From assembly GCF_003688995.1 (NCBI RefSeq), contig NZ_PENI01000006.1, positions 186,001-250,000 on the forward strand: a stretch of DNA of 64,000 bases, read 5' to 3'. Below, piece after piece: positions 39,512 through 54,862 of the stretch; within the stretch, counting starts at the first letter, position 1; each line of letters starts with the position of its first letter. A program made the position numbers and the translations under genes. Below the pieces are notes generated by a model that saw nothing but the letters and a program-made list of their open reading frames with translations, searched no databases and had not been told where the DNA came from. This DNA is from Streptomyces shenzhenensis (lineage in GTDB: Bacteria > Actinomycetota > Actinomycetes > Streptomycetales > Streptomycetaceae).

Positions 39512-42500
39512 GTGGAGACCTTGAGTTCCGACTCAGGGGCGCGCACAGCCTTCGCGGAACGTCTCGCGCTGTTGTACAAGGAAGCGGGCAACCCTCCCCT
39601 CAAGCGCGTGGCCGAGGCGGTCGTCCGGTTGCAGCGGGTCGACGAGCGCGGGCGGCCCGTCCGGGTGTCCGCCCAGCGCATCAGCGACTGGCGGCGGGCC
39701 AAGAACGTACCCGCCCAGTTCGGTGCCCTCGCCGCGGTGCTGCACGTGCTGGTCCCCGAGGCCCGGCGGGCACGGCCGGCTCCGGTCTACCCGGGCCTGT
39801 ACGACCTGGCCGAATGGCAGCGGCTGTGGGAGCGCGCGCTGGCCGACCCGGTCGGCGACCGCCCGGCGGCGTCCCCGGACGAGGAGGAGGGCGCGTCGGG
39901 CGAGGCCCCGGCCGTGCCCGGAGTGTGCCCGTACCGCGGGCTCGCCGCCTATCGCCGGGAGGACGCCCGCTGGTTCTTCGGCCGGGAGCGGAGCACGGAG
40001 GCCCTTGTCGATCTGCTCCGCGCGGCGGAGCGCACCGGCGGCCTGGTCATGCTCGTGGGCGCCTCGGGGGCGGGGAAGTCCTCCCTCCTCAACGCGGGCC
40101 TGGTGCCGGCACTGCGCGACGGCACCGAGTCCGGCGGCGGCACCGCGGGCGACGGTGACGCGCGGCCACGCGGGGAGGGCCGGCCGCGCGGGGACGCACC
40201 GCCCCCGCGCGTGGTGCTCCAGCTCGTCCCGGGAAACGATCCCCTCGCGGAACTGACCGGCCGGATCCCGGAGCTGGCCCCGCTCGTCCCGGCCGCCGCG
40301 GAGCCGACGACCACCGGGCGGGGGGCGCCGGGCGACCCCCGGTCCACCCGGCCGACGGCCGAGGAACCCGGCGCCCGCCGCCCTGCACAGACACCGGGCG
40401 CGGATCCGGGTGACCCGCGGTTCCCCCGGGCGGCGGGCGCGGAACCCGGCGACCCCCGGTTCGCCCAGGCGGCAGGCACGGGGCCAGGCGATCCCCGGTT
40501 CCCCCGGGCGGTCGGCGCGGCCGTCGCCGCCTGGGCGGAGCGCGAGGCGCCCGGCGCCGCCCGCCCCGTGGTCGTCGTGGACCAGTTCGAGGAGGCGTTC
40601 ACCCTCTGCGCCGACGAGGCGGACCGGCGCGCGTTCATCCGGATCCTGCACGCCGCCTGCACGCCCGCCGGACCGGACGCCCCGGCCCCCGTACAGGTCG
40701 TCCTGGGCATCCGGGCCGACTTCTACGAGCAGTGCCTCAGCCATCCCGAACTGGCCGACGCGCTCCAGCACCGGCACATGGTGCTCGGCCCGCTCACCGC
40801 CGCCGAGCTGCGCGAGGCCGTGACCGGACCGGCCAAGGCGGTGGGCCTGGAACTCGAACCGGGCCTGGCCGAGCTGATCCTCCGCGAGGTCAGCGCGGAC
40901 GGCCCCCGCGGCGCGCACGACGCGGGCGTGCTCCCGCTGTTCTCCCACGCGCTGCTCGCCACCTGGCTGCGGCGCAAGGGGGGCAGGCTCACGCTGGCCG
41001 GCTACCGCGCGGCGGGCGGCATCCAGGGAGCGGTCGCGGCGACCGCCGAGCGCGCCTGGTCCGGCCTCGACCCGGAGGCGCGCACGGCGGCGCGGCTGCT
41101 GCTGCTCAGGCTGGTCCGGCTGGGCGAGGACACCCAGGCCACCCGCAGACGGGGCACCCGGCGGCAGCTGGCGGCGGAGTCGACGGACCCGGACGGTACG
41201 GAGGAGTCGCTCGAAGCCCTCGTCCGCGCCCGGCTGGTGACGCTCGACGCGGACACCGTCGAGATCACCCATGAGGCGCTGCTCCACGCCTGGCCCCGGC
41301 TGCGCGACTGGATCGACGAGGACCGGCAGGGCAACCTGCTGCGGCAGCGCCTGGAGGAGGACGGCCGGGCCTGGGAGGGCTCGAACCGCGACGCGTCACT
41401 GCTCTACCGGGGGTCCCGGCTGGAGCAGGCCCGCGCCTGGGCGACGTCCGCCGGTGACACCTCCCTGACCCGGAGCGCCGCGGAGTTCCTGGCCGCCTCG
41501 GTCAGGCTGCGCAAGCGCACGGTCCGGATCAGCCGGGGCGCGGTGGCGGCGCTCGTGGTCCTCGCGATCCTGGCCGCCGGCTCGGCGGTGATCGCCTGGA
41601 AGCAGCGCAACGACGCGGTGTTCGAGCAGGTGGTCGCCGAGGCCGATCGGGTCCAGTACACGGATCCGTCGCTGTCCGCGCAGCTCGACCTCGTGGCGCA
41701 CCGCCTGCGGCCGGACGACGAGGGCGCCAACAACCGGCTGATCTCGATCGTGAACGCCCCGCTGGCCACACCGCTCCTCGGCCACACCGGCGCCGTCTAC
41801 CTCACCTCGTTCAGCCCGGACGGCAAGGTCCTGGCCACTGCCGGCTACGACCGGACCGTACGGCTGTGGGACGTGACGGACCGGACGCGCCCCAGGCCAC
41901 TCGGCAAGCCCCTCACCGGCCACTCCAGCTGGGTGAGCAGCGCCGTCTTCAGCCCCGACGGCCGCACCCTCGCCAGCGCCTCGGACGACGGCACCGTCCG
42001 CCTGTGGAACGTCACCTCCCCGGGCCGTCCCCAGGCGCTCGGCACGCCGTTGAACGGCCACGACGGCACCATCTACCTGCTCGCCTTCAGCCCGGACGGG
42101 CACACGCTGGCCGCGGCCACGGACCAGCACGTGGTACGGCTGTGGGACGTACGCGATCCGGGCCGGCCGAAACCGCTCGGCGCCCTGACCGGACACACCG
42201 ACGCCGTCCGTTCCCTGGCCTTCGGCCCCGGCGGACGGACGCTGGCGGCGGGCGCTGACGACGGCTCGATCAGGCTGTGGGACATGACCGATCCGCGCCG
42301 GCCGGCCGAACTCGGCACGCCGCTGACCGGGCACACCACGACGGTGCACTCCGTGGCGTTCAGCCCGGACGGGCGCACCCTCGCCAGCGGCAGCACGGAC
42401 AACACCGTACGGCTCTGGAACGTGGCCGACCCGGGCCGCGCGGCACCGCTCGGCACCCCGCTGACCGGCCACACCGGTCCCGTCTGGTCGGTGGCCTTCA

Positions 42501-43747
42501 GCCCGGACGGCAATCTGCTCGCCGCGGCCAGCGCGGACAGCACCGCGTCCCTGTGGAACGTCAGCGACCCGGCCTATCCGTCCCAGGTCGGCGAGCCCCT
42601 GTCCGGCGGCAGCGGCGAGATGTACGCGCTGGGTTTCAGCCCCGACGGCCGGACCCTCGCCACCGGCAGCGGCGACAGCAAGGTCCGGCTGTGGACGATC
42701 CCGGTCACGGACATGATCGGCCGCATCGGCGCGTTCCGGCCGGACGGGCACGTGCTCGCCGCCGCCGCACGCGACGGAAAGGTCCGGCTGTGGAACATCG
42801 CCGACCCCGACCGGCCCACCCTGCTGTCCGAGCCCTTCATGCCGGGCGACGGCGACGTGCGGACGCTGGCGTTCTCCTCCGACGGCCGTGTCCTCGCGGT
42901 GCGGATGGGCAGCCGTTCACTGCAGCTGTGGAACGTCTCCGCCCCGTACCGGCCCGTTCCCTACGGCGCGCCGCTCACCCTGCGGACGCGGTTCGCGGGC
43001 CCCAACGCCCTGGCCTTCGCGCCGGACGGGCGCACCCTGGCCACCGCCTACGACGACCGCACCGTCCGGCTGTGGGACGTCAGCGACCCGGCCGACCCGG
43101 TGCCGCTCGGCCGGCCCCTCACCGGCCACAAGGGATACGTCAACGCCCTCGTGTTCGGTCCCGACGGGCGCACCCTGGCCAGCGGCAGCGCGGACGGCAC
43201 CGTCCGGCTGTGGAACGTGGCCGACCCGCGCCGCGCCACCCCCGTCGGCAGCCCCCTCGCGGGACACCTCGGCCCCGTCAACACCCTCGCCTACAGCCCG
43301 GACGGCCGGACGCTGGCCAGCGGCAGCGACGACGACACGGTACGGCTGTGGGACATCGGCGACCCGGCCTCGGCCGGCGAGCTGGACGCGCCCCTCACCG
43401 GCCACACCGAGGCGGTCGTCTCGCTGACGTTCAGCCGGGACGGCCGCACCCTGGCCAGCGGCGGCAACGACAACACCGTACGGCTGTGGGACGTCACCCA
43501 CCCGTCCAAGGCGTCCCCGATCGGCCAGTCGCTGAGCCCCAACGCCAAGACCGGCAACTTCCTGGCGTTCAGCCCCCACAGCCACCTGCTCGGGGTGTCG
43601 AGCGGCGCGGACACCGTACGGCTGTGGAACCTGGACGTCGACCAGGCCGTCCGCCACATCTGCGCGACCACCCGGGGCGTGCTGACACCGCAGAAGTGGG
43701 ACGAGTACCTGCCCCGGCTCTCGTACGACCCCCCGTGCGAACGCTAG
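39512..43747 (+). CDS. STAND-type NTPase with N-terminal HTH-like domain, membrane segment and 14 WD repeats
   Basis: The 1411-residue protein starts at GTG 39512, after GGGGAG. Residues about 10-85 form a helical domain of HTH type found at the front of many actinomycete STAND proteins. The NTPase (about 139-560) has GASGAGKS (183-190) and VVVVDQFEE (about 353-361), followed by winged-helix-like regions. A membrane segment near residue 675 (AVAALVVLAILAAGSAVIAW) precedes the sensor part. From about residue 750 there are 14 WD repeats marked by VRLW-type ends, enough for two seven-bladed propellers. The family includes immunity and signalling proteins; the trigger is unknown. Confidence 0.85.
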   Translation: METLSSDSGARTAFAERLALLYKEAGNPPLKRVAEAVVRLQRVDERGRPVRVSAQRISDWRRAKNVPAQFGALAAVLHVLVPEARRARPAPVYPGLYDLAEWQRLWERALADPVGDRPAASPDEEEGASGEAPAVPGVCPYRGLAAYRREDARWFFGRERSTEALVDLLRAAERTGGLVMLVGASGAGKSSLLNAGLVPALRDGTESGGGTAGDGDARPRGEGRPRGDAPPPRVVLQLVPGNDPLAELTGRIPELAPLVPAAAEPTTTGRGAPGDPRSTRPTAEEPGARRPAQTPGADPGDPRFPRAAGAEPGDPRFAQAAGTGPGDPRFPRAVGAAVAAWAEREAPGAARPVVVVDQFEEAFTLCADEADRRAFIRILHAACTPAGPDAPAPVQVVLGIRADFYEQCLSHPELADALQHRHMVLGPLTAAELREAVTGPAKAVGLELEPGLAELILREVSADGPRGAHDAGVLPLFSHALLATWLRRKGGRLTLAGYRAAGGIQGAVAATAERAWSGLDPEARTAARLLLLRLVRLGEDTQATRRRGTRRQLAAESTDPDGTEESLEALVRARLVTLDADTVEITHEALLHAWPRLRDWIDEDRQGNLLRQRLEEDGRAWEGSNRDASLLYRGSRLEQARAWATSAGDTSLTRSAAEFLAASVRLRKRTVRISRGAVAALVVLAILAAGSAVIAWKQRNDAVFEQVVAEADRVQYTDPSLSAQLDLVAHRLRPDDEGANNRLISIVNAPLATPLLGHTGAVYLTSFSPDGKVLATAGYDRTVRLWDVTDRTRPRPLGKPLTGHSSWVSSAVFSPDGRTLASASDDGTVRLWNVTSPGRPQALGTPLNGHDGTIYLLAFSPDGHTLAAATDQHVVRLWDVRDPGRPKPLGALTGHTDAVRSLAFGPGGRTLAAGADDGSIRLWDMTDPRRPAELGTPLTGHTTTVHSVAFSPDGRTLASGSTDNTVRLWNVADPGRAAPLGTPLTGHTGPVWSVAFSPDGNLLAAASADSTASLWNVSDPAYPSQVGEPLSGGSGEMYALGFSPDGRTLATGSGDSKVRLWTIPVTDMIGRIGAFRPDGHVLAAAARDGKVRLWNIADPDRPTLLSEPFMPGDGDVRTLAFSSDGRVLAVRMGSRSLQLWNVSAPYRPVPYGAPLTLRTRFAGPNALAFAPDGRTLATAYDDRTVRLWDVSDPADPVPLGRPLTGHKGYVNALVFGPDGRTLASGSADGTVRLWNVADPRRATPVGSPLAGHLGPVNTLAYSPDGRTLASGSDDDTVRLWDIGDPASAGELDAPLTGHTEAVVSLTFSRDGRTLASGGNDNTVRLWDVTHPSKASPIGQSLSPNAKTGNFLAFSPHSHLLGVSSGADTVRLWNLDVDQAVRHICATTRGVLTPQKWDEYLPRLSYDPPCER
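40397..40513 (+). repeat. Three 39-bp (13-residue) tandem repeats between Walker A and Walker B
   Basis: Units lie at 40397-40435, 40436-40474 and 40475-40513 and encode variants of G-A-D-P-G-D-P-R-F-P-R-A-A. They keep the frame and lie in a proline-rich insert (residues about 296-334) of the NTPase. A decayed copy (GDPRSTRP) lies upstream. Expansion by slippage is likely. Confidence 0.75.
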
Positions 43748-43924
43748 CGACCGAGCACCCGTGATCCGGCTCACAACTCCCGCCCGACGTCGGACAGTTG
43801 CCGCCCCCGCTTGACCACCCTTGTACCCTTGGCCATAGCTCGACCGTTGGTGCATCCCCCGTCTCCAGCGGTCGAGCCTTTTCACACCCTCCACGCGCCC
43901 CCGCCGATCGACGCCGACGCCAAG

Positions 43925-43953
43925 AGACCCCCGGACCGATGATCCGGAGGTCT
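43925..43953 (-). terminator. Terminator of tRNA-Ile
   Basis: AGACC and CCGGA arms (43925-43935) pair with TCCGG and AGGTCT (43943-43953) with a small bulge and a short loop. In the tRNA direction it lies just downstream of the encoded CCA end. Confidence 0.65.
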
Positions 43954-43959
43954 TCTCAC

Positions 43960-44036
43960 TGGTGGGGCTAACAGGATTTGAACCTGTGGCCTCATCCTTA
44001 TCAGGGATGCGCTCTAACCAACTGAGCTATAGCCCC
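43960..44036 (-). tRNA. tRNA-Ile (anticodon GAT)
   Basis: On the reverse strand the acceptor GGGGCTA pairs with TAGCCCC. The D-arm has AGCTCAGTTGGTTAGAGC, the anticodon loop CTGATAA gives GAT, and the T-arm is ACAGGTTCAAATCCTGT. Discriminator A is followed by an encoded CCA (43960-43962). It lies downstream of gyrA and DUF3566, its usual place in Streptomyces. Confidence 0.95.
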
Positions 44037-44169
44037 GCCGCGCTCTGCGGTGCGTGGCCCGCGCGCTGACTCCTGAAGATTAGCGCACGACCGGGGCAGT
44101 CCCAAAATCGGTTGTCGCAGGCCGCACGGCAGAGGTTCGGCACCGCCGCGACGCGGTACGCCGCACGTC

Positions 44170-44979
44170 CTACTCGTCCTCCGCCAGCGTCAGCTCCACG
44201 CCCCCGACGAAGCCCGCGGAGAGGTTGTAGATGAACGCGCCGAGCGTGGCCAGCGCCGTCGCGAGGACGACGTCGATGACCGCGATGATCGCCGTGAACA
44301 TCAGCACATGCGGAAGCGACAGGAAGGCTTGCAGGTCAAAGCCGTTCGCCTCGTTCGATCCTGTCGCCTCCGAGATGGTGCCGCCGACGGTCGAGAAGAC
44401 GCCCATCGCGTCCAGGACCATCCACAGCACCGCGGACGCGACGATCGTGCAGATGCCGAGCGCGATGGAGAGCAGGAAGCTGACCTTCATCACCGACCAC
44501 GGGTCGGCCTTGGCCACACGCAGCCGCGCCTTGCGGGTGCGGGGCGTGGTGCGCGCGCCGGTGCGCGGCCGGCGCACCGTGCCGGGCCCGGCCGCGGCCG
44601 CGGCCTGTGCCGGGTAGGCCTGCGGCGGGTGGTAGGGCCCGGCGGGCTGCTGCTGCCGCCGCTCACCCGGCAGCGGGGAGGCGCCGTGCGCCTCCCCGGC
44701 CGGGGGCTGGGCCGGCTGCTGGGCGCCGGAAGCGGCCGGGCCCGCCCCAGCGCCGTAATGCTGGGTCTGCGGGCCTCGGGTGTCCGTCACAGTTCCCCCC
44801 TGGGATCCATGAGTGTCGGGCGAGTGCGGGTCGGTCGCGGACGACTTGACCGGCTTCAGATTGGTCGTGTGCGGATCCGTCGCATGCGCGGCGGAGCCAC
44901 GGCCGCCGCTGCCCGTTCCCCTACCGGAATCGTTGCCGGCCGGGGAACCGACCGAACCGGCGCCCGTGGCTCCGCTCAC
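44170..44979 (-). CDS. DUF3566 transmembrane protein
   Basis: The 269-residue protein starts at GTG 44979, 18 bases after the gyrA stop, with GAGGAG upstream. Residues 1-150 are a disordered Ser/Gly/Gln-rich region ending in basic residues (TPRTRKARLRVAKADPWSVM). Two membrane segments follow (about 160-190 and 225-255) and match DUF3566, a family linked to gyrA across actinobacteria. It is probably in the gyrBA operon. The role is unknown; an envelope or division function has been suggested for the family. Confidence 0.85.
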   Translation of the reverse strand: MSGATGAGSVGSPAGNDSGRGTGSGGRGSAAHATDPHTTNLKPVKSSATDPHSPDTHGSQGGTVTDTRGPQTQHYGAGAGPAASGAQQPAQPPAGEAHGASPLPGERRQQQPAGPYHPPQAYPAQAAAAAGPGTVRRPRTGARTTPRTRKARLRVAKADPWSVMKVSFLLSIALGICTIVASAVLWMVLDAMGVFSTVGGTISEATGSNEANGFDLQAFLSLPHVLMFTAIIAVIDVVLATALATLGAFIYNLSAGFVGGVELTLAEDE

Positions 44980-44997
44980 GATGACACACTCCTCGTG

Positions 44998-47592
<2,595 letters not shown>

Positions 47593-47634
47593 TGCTGGTG
47601 AAGATCCTTCCCGGTACGGTCAGCTGAGACCGAC

Positions 47635-50158
<2,524 letters not shown>

Positions 50159-50701
50159 TCACCCATAGGTGTCACCGGGGCCCGTGCTGCCCGGGGCGCG
50201 CAGGGGGCCGTAGCGACGGGTGGGGCCACCGGGACCGTGCACCTTGATCAGCTTCACCGTGCCATGCCCGAGGTCCTCGTTGAGGCGGGCGACCAGCGCC
50301 GGGGCGAGCAGCCGCAGCTGGGTCGCCCACGCCGTGGAGTCGCACTGCACGGACAGGACGCGCTCGTCCTCGTCGTACCGCTGCGGCACACAGTGCTTGG
50401 CGAGGTCGTCGCCGACGATCTGCGGCCAGCGGCCCATCACCCCGCCCACCGCGGCCGGCGCCTCCCAGCCGCGCTCGGTGATCAGCCGGTTGATGGCGGC
50501 GCCCAGCGCCATCGGATCGCGGCCGTCGGCACGCGCACCGGAGCGCAGCCCCCCGCGCCGCGCCTGCTTCTTCTGCCGCGCCGCGTCCCCACGCGCGCGT
50601 GCCGCCTCCTTCGCCGCGCGCAACGCCACGCGCGCGAGGTCGACGCCCGAGGGCTCGGGGGACCGCGAGGGCTGCGCCGGGGTGGGCTCGTCGGTGCTCA
50701 T
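50159..50701 (-). CDS. DciA/DUF721 family protein
   Basis: The 180-residue protein starts at ATG 50701, overlapping the recF stop by four bases. The N-terminal half is basic and disordered ([20 protein letters not shown]). The C-terminal half is the conserved DUF721 domain ([40 protein letters not shown]). DciA is the helicase-loading partner of DnaB in bacteria lacking DnaC, which fits this origin-linked place. Confidence 0.9.
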   Translation of the reverse strand: MSTDEPTPAQPSRSPEPSGVDLARVALRAAKEAARARGDAARQKKQARRGGLRSGARADGRDPMALGAAINRLITERGWEAPAAVGGVMGRWPQIVGDDLAKHCVPQRYDEDERVLSVQCDSTAWATQLRLLAPALVARLNEDLGHGTVKLIKVHGPGGPTRRYGPLRAPGSTGPGDTYG

Positions 50702-51819
50702 GCGCGCTCCACCGTCCCGTCGGACACCGCGTACCGGGCCCCGGCCAGGATGTCCGGTACGTCGTCGTCGACGGCGGCGGTCACCAGGACCTGCTCGCCC
50801 GGCGCGACCAGTTCGGCGAGCCGCTCCCGCCGCCGGGCGTCCAGCTCGGCGAACACGTCGTCCAGGACGAGCACCGGTTCATTGCCCTCCGAGCGGAGCA
50901 GCTCGTACGAGGCCAGGCGCAGCGCCAGCGCACAGGACCAGGACTCGCCGTGGGAGGCGTACCCCTTAGCGGGCAGCCGGCCGAGTCTGAGGATCACGTC
51001 GTCCCGGTGCGGGCCGACCAGGGTGACGCCCCGCTCGATCTCCTGCTTGCGCGCCTCGGCGAGCGCGGCCGTCAGCTGGCCGTACAGCTCCTCGCGCGTG
51101 TGGGCCTCGCCGGGCGCTGACGGCTTGTACTCCAGGGCGACGGGACCGCCCCCGGGGGCCAGCTGCTCGTACGCCTTGTCGGCGAGCGGCTCGACGGCGG
51201 CGAGCAGGTCCAGGCGCTGGGCGAGCAGGTCGGCGCCCGCGCGCGCGAGGTGCTGGTCCCAGACGTCGAGCGTGGACAGATCCATGGTCCGGCCGCCGTG
51301 CCTGCGGGCCAGCGCGGCCGACTTCAGGAGGGTGTTGCGCTGCTTGAGGACCCGCTCGTAGTCGGAGCGCACGCCCGCCATCCGCGGCGCGCGGGCGGTG
51401 ATCAGCTCGTCGAGGAAGCGGCGCCGCTCGCCGGGATCGCCCTTGACCAGCGCCAGGTCCTCGGGCGCGAACAGCACGGTCCGTACGATGCCCAGCACGT
51501 CCCGGGGCCGGACCTGGGCAGACCGGTTGATCCGGGCGCGGTTGGCCTTGCCCGGGTTCAGCTCCAGCTCGACCAGTTGCTGCCGCTCGCCCTGTCTGAC
51601 CTGCGCCCGGATGATCGCGCGCTCGGCCCCCATGCGGACCAGGGGCGCGTCCGAGGCGACGCGGTGGCTGCCGAGGGTGGCGAGATAGCCGACCGCCTCG
51701 ACGAGGTTCGTCTTGCCCTGCCCGTTGGGGCCGACGAAGGCGGTGACGCCCGGGTCGAGCGGGACCTCGACCCGGGCGTACGAGCGGAAGTCGGCCAGCG
51801 AGAGATGCGTGACGTGCAT
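50698..51819 (-). CDS. recF: DNA replication and repair protein RecF
   Basis: The 373-residue protein starts at ATG 51819. The frame is open a little further, but [15 protein letters not shown] is the usual start. Walker A is GPNGQGKT (30-37). The ABC signature and Walker B regions lie in the C-terminal part ([32 protein letters not shown]). RecF loads RecA at gaps. It is coupled to the DciA gene. Confidence 0.95.
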   Translation of the reverse strand: MHVTHLSLADFRSYARVEVPLDPGVTAFVGPNGQGKTNLVEAVGYLATLGSHRVASDAPLVRMGAERAIIRAQVRQGERQQLVELELNPGKANRARINRSAQVRPRDVLGIVRTVLFAPEDLALVKGDPGERRRFLDELITARAPRMAGVRSDYERVLKQRNTLLKSAALARRHGGRTMDLSTLDVWDQHLARAGADLLAQRLDLLAAVEPLADKAYEQLAPGGGPVALEYKPSAPGEAHTREELYGQLTAALAEARKQEIERGVTLVGPHRDDVILRLGRLPAKGYASHGESWSCALALRLASYELLRSEGNEPVLVLDDVFAELDARRRERLAELVAPGEQVLVTAAVDDDVPDILAGARYAVSDGTVERA

Positions 51820-51871
51820 GGTCGTTCGCCGACCTCCCCCAGACATGTGGACCGACGGGCGGTCCTGTGGA

Positions 51872-52747
51872 TTACTTCTGCGCGACCGCGTGGCCGCCGA
51901 ACTGGTTCCGCAGCGCCGCGATCATCTTCATCTGCGGCGAGTCGTCCTGCCGCGAGGCGAACCGCGCGAACAGCGACGCGGTGATCGCGGGCAGCGGCAC
52001 CGCGTTGTCTATGGCGGCCTCCACCGTCCACCGGCCCTCGCCGGAGTCCTGTGCATAGCCCTTGAGCCCGGCCAGGTGCTCGTCCTCGTCGAGGGCGTTC
52101 ACCGCGAGGTCCAGGAGCCAGGAACGGATGACCGTCCCCTCCTGCCAGGAGCGGAAGACCTCGCGCACGTCCGTGACGGAGTCGACCTTCTCGAGCAGCT
52201 CCCAGCCCTCGGCGTAGGCCTGCATCATCGCGTACTCGATGCCGTTGTGGACCATCTTCGCGAAGTGGCCCGCGCCGACCTTGCCGGCGTGCACCGCACC
52301 GAAGTCGCCCGCCGGCTTGAGCGCGTCGAAGAACGGCTGCACCGCGGCGACGTGCTCCGCGTCGCCGCCGTACATCAGCGCGTAGCCGTTCTCCAGGCCC
52401 CAGACCCCGCCGGAGACACCGCAGTCGACGAAGCCTATGCCCTTGGCGGCCAGCTCCTCGGCGTGCTTCTCGTCGTCCGTCCAGCGGGAGTTGCCGCCGT
52501 CCACGACGACATCGCCGGGCTCCAGCAGCCGGGCCAGCTCGTCGATCGTGGACTGGGTGGGCTCGCCGGCCGGGACCATCACCCAGACCACGCGCGGGCC
52601 GGAGAGCTTGCCCACAAGCTCCTCCAGGCTGTGCGCATCGGCGAGGTCCGCGTTGCGGTCGTATCCGATGACGGTGTGGCCCGCGCGGCGGATCCGCTCG
52701 CGCATGTTGCCGCCCATCTTGCCGAGGCCGACGAGACCGAGCTCCAT
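51872..52747 (-). CDS. gnd: 6-phosphogluconate dehydrogenase (decarboxylating), short type
   Basis: The 291-residue protein starts at ATG 52747. The Rossmann start is [25 protein letters not shown] and [16 protein letters not shown] carry the NADP and substrate motifs, and [18 protein letters not shown] contains the catalytic Lys and the His-Asn-Gly-Ile-Glu motif. The 290 to 300-residue form is usual in actinomycetes between dnaN and recF. It makes ribulose 5-phosphate in the pentose phosphate pathway. Confidence 0.92.
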   Translation of the reverse strand: MELGLVGLGKMGGNMRERIRRAGHTVIGYDRNADLADAHSLEELVGKLSGPRVVWVMVPAGEPTQSTIDELARLLEPGDVVVDGGNSRWTDDEKHAEELAAKGIGFVDCGVSGGVWGLENGYALMYGGDAEHVAAVQPFFDALKPAGDFGAVHAGKVGAGHFAKMVHNGIEYAMMQAYAEGWELLEKVDSVTDVREVFRSWQEGTVIRSWLLDLAVNALDEDEHLAGLKGYAQDSGEGRWTVEAAIDNAVPLPAITASLFARFASRQDDSPQMKMIAALRNQFGGHAVAQK

Positions 52748-52890
52748 CAGTTGGTGTCCTTCGGTTGCTGTGTGACGTGTGGGGCACGTTCGTACCCGCG
52801 TCCGAGCCTAAACCCGGACTGCCACGCACAGCTGTGGGCATACGCGCTCAAACGTACGCCCTCACCTGGGGCTTTGCCGGACCGGACGGG

Positions 52891-54021
52891 TCAGCCGCTG
52901 AGGCGGACCGGCATGATCAGGTACTTGTAGGCCTCGTCCGCCTCGGCGTCCACCGCGGGCCTGCCGCTGAGCAGCGCGGGCTTCGTCGACGTCGTGAACG
53001 ACAGCTGCGCCACCGGCGAGTCGATGGCGCTCAGCCCGTCGAGCAGGAACGTCGGGTTGAAGGCGATGGAGATGTCGTCGCCCTCGAGCTGCGCGTCGAC
53101 CCTTTCCACAGCCTGTGCGTCGTCGCTGGAGCCGGCCTCCAGGATGAGCACGCCCTGCTCGAAGCTGAGCCGCACCGGGGTGTTGCGCTCGGCGACCAGG
53201 GCGACACGCTTGACGGCCTCCACGAAGGGGGCGGTCTCGATCACGGCGACCGAGTTGAACTCGGTCGGGAACAGCGTGCGGTACTTCGGGAGATCGCCTT
53301 CCAGCAGACGCGTGGTCGTCCGCCGGCCCGCGCCCTCGAAACCGATCAGGCCCTCACCGGCACCGGAGCCGGACAGGGCGAGGGTCACGCTGTCGCCGCT
53401 GGTCAGCGCCTTGGCGGTGTCCAGGAGCGTCTTGGCGGGCACCAGGGCCACCGCGGAGGCTTCCGGGTTCTCCGGCTTCCACAGGAACTCGCGGACCGCG
53501 AAGCGGTAGCGGTCGGTGGAGGCCAGCGTGACGGTGTCGCCCTCGATCTCGATGCGCACACCGGTGAGGACGGGCAGCGTGTCGTCGCGGCCGGCCGCGA
53601 TGGCGACCTGCGCGGCGGCGGAGGCGAAGACCTCGCCGGGGACCGTGCCCGTCGCGTTCGGCATCTGCGGCAGGGCCGGGTACTCCTCCACAGGCAGGGT
53701 GTGGAGGGTGAACCGCGAGGAGCCGCAGACGACCGTCGCCCGTACACCGTCGGTGGAAATCTCCACCGGGCGGTTGGGGAGGGCGCGGCAGATGTCGGCG
53801 AGGAGGCGGCCGGAGACGAGGACGGTGCCCTCCTCCTCGACCTCTGTCTCGACGCTCACGCGCGCGGAGACCTCGTAGTCGAAGCTGGACAGGCTCAGCT
53901 GGCCGTCCTCGGCCTTCAGGAGGAGGCCGGCGAGGACAGGCGCCGGCGGACGGGCCGGAAGGCTGCGTGCCGCCCAGGCCACTGCCTCCGCGAGTACGTC
54001 GCGTTCCACCCGGATCTTCAC
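52891..54021 (-). CDS. dnaN: DNA polymerase III beta sliding clamp
   Basis: The 376-residue protein starts at ATG 54021. It shows the three-domain clamp pattern, with VERDVLAEAVAWAARSLPAR at the start, VSGRLLADICRALPNRPVEI, and the C-terminal KYLIMPVRL that binds client peptides. It forms the ring that holds polymerase on DNA. It lies directly left of oriC and is transcribed away from it. Confidence 0.97.
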   Translation of the reverse strand: MKIRVERDVLAEAVAWAARSLPARPPAPVLAGLLLKAEDGQLSLSSFDYEVSARVSVETEVEEEGTVLVSGRLLADICRALPNRPVEISTDGVRATVVCGSSRFTLHTLPVEEYPALPQMPNATGTVPGEVFASAAAQVAIAAGRDDTLPVLTGVRIEIEGDTVTLASTDRYRFAVREFLWKPENPEASAVALVPAKTLLDTAKALTSGDSVTLALSGSGAGEGLIGFEGAGRRTTTRLLEGDLPKYRTLFPTEFNSVAVIETAPFVEAVKRVALVAERNTPVRLSFEQGVLILEAGSSDDAQAVERVDAQLEGDDISIAFNPTFLLDGLSAIDSPVAQLSFTTSTKPALLSGRPAVDAEADEAYKYLIMPVRLSG

Positions 54022-54181
54022 CGTAAGCCGCCTCCTGCTGTTGCTACTGAGTCCTTCGACCCGGTGTCACTGTCCCCAGGGTGGGGAAGAACACCGGGGA
54101 CCAGTCTGACGCACCGCACTGACAGTAGGTGCCCGTCGGGGTCAAGTCGTGCCGGGGGGCGGTCGGGCACGAGAGGGCGAG

Positions 54182-54754
54182 TTGTGCACAGGCCCCGCTT
54201 CGAAACGGATTCCGCTCTCTCTCTAGCTGGGAGTAGTAGTAGGGCCTGTGGATACCGTGGATAACCACGTTTGCCCTGCTCAGCGCGGAAATTTTGTCCA
54301 CGGGCCCTGTGGGCGACGGCGGTGGACAACCAGGGGTCTCTGTGGAGAACAAGAAGTTCTGCACACCCCACCCACAGCCTGAGGCCACTTCTCCCCAGCT
54401 GCGTCCCCAGGTTTACCCACGTTTCCCACACCCCAATCCGGCACCTTGGTGTGACGCCTTTCACTCGACGCGGTGATCGGGTGCGTCGTGTTGCCGAACA
54501 GTGGACAGGGATGTGGAGAAGCCGGTGATCGCTGGGGACAACCGGCCCCAGCCTGTGGGTTGCCGGTGGACAACTTCATGCACAGCCTGTGGATCTCTGC
54601 TTTGTCCACAGGCTGTGGAGATCTTTCGTCCACCAATCCACAACCGGATGACCTGCCTTGATGTTCTTTCACCAGACTGGGCTGTGGACACGTTCTGGAC
54701 AACTCCACGGTCCCCAGGATGTGGACGGAAAAAACTCACTGAATCTGTGGAGGG
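54182..54754. other. oriC: Chromosomal replication origin oriC with many DnaA boxes
   Basis: Boxes close to TTGTCCACA occur on both strands in the dnaN-dnaA gap. One is perfect (54602-54610). Those with one mismatch are at 54182, 54294, 54321, 54341, 54512, 54533, 54565, 54683 and 54694. Weaker ones are at 54247, 54256, 54500, 54588, 54614, 54626, 54720 and 54746. Streptomyces origins are known for about 19 boxes in this gap. Short AT-rich patches (54289-54297 and 54729-54746) may be opening sites. The whole gap is 54022-54982. Confidence 0.93.
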
Positions 54755-54862
54755 CGGCCGTAACCCGGCGGGTAATCGAACAGGGGGTGACCGGCGGACA
54801 TCGGGCGACCGCCTCCGCGCGGTGCCCGGCCGGGGCTGTGCAGGGACGCGATCGGCGTCCGA

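Noticed and set aside
41770..43640. Repeated DNA in the WD region read as a mobile or satellite repeat
   Set aside because: The repetition follows the WD protein repeat with codon-level variation and needs no other explanation.
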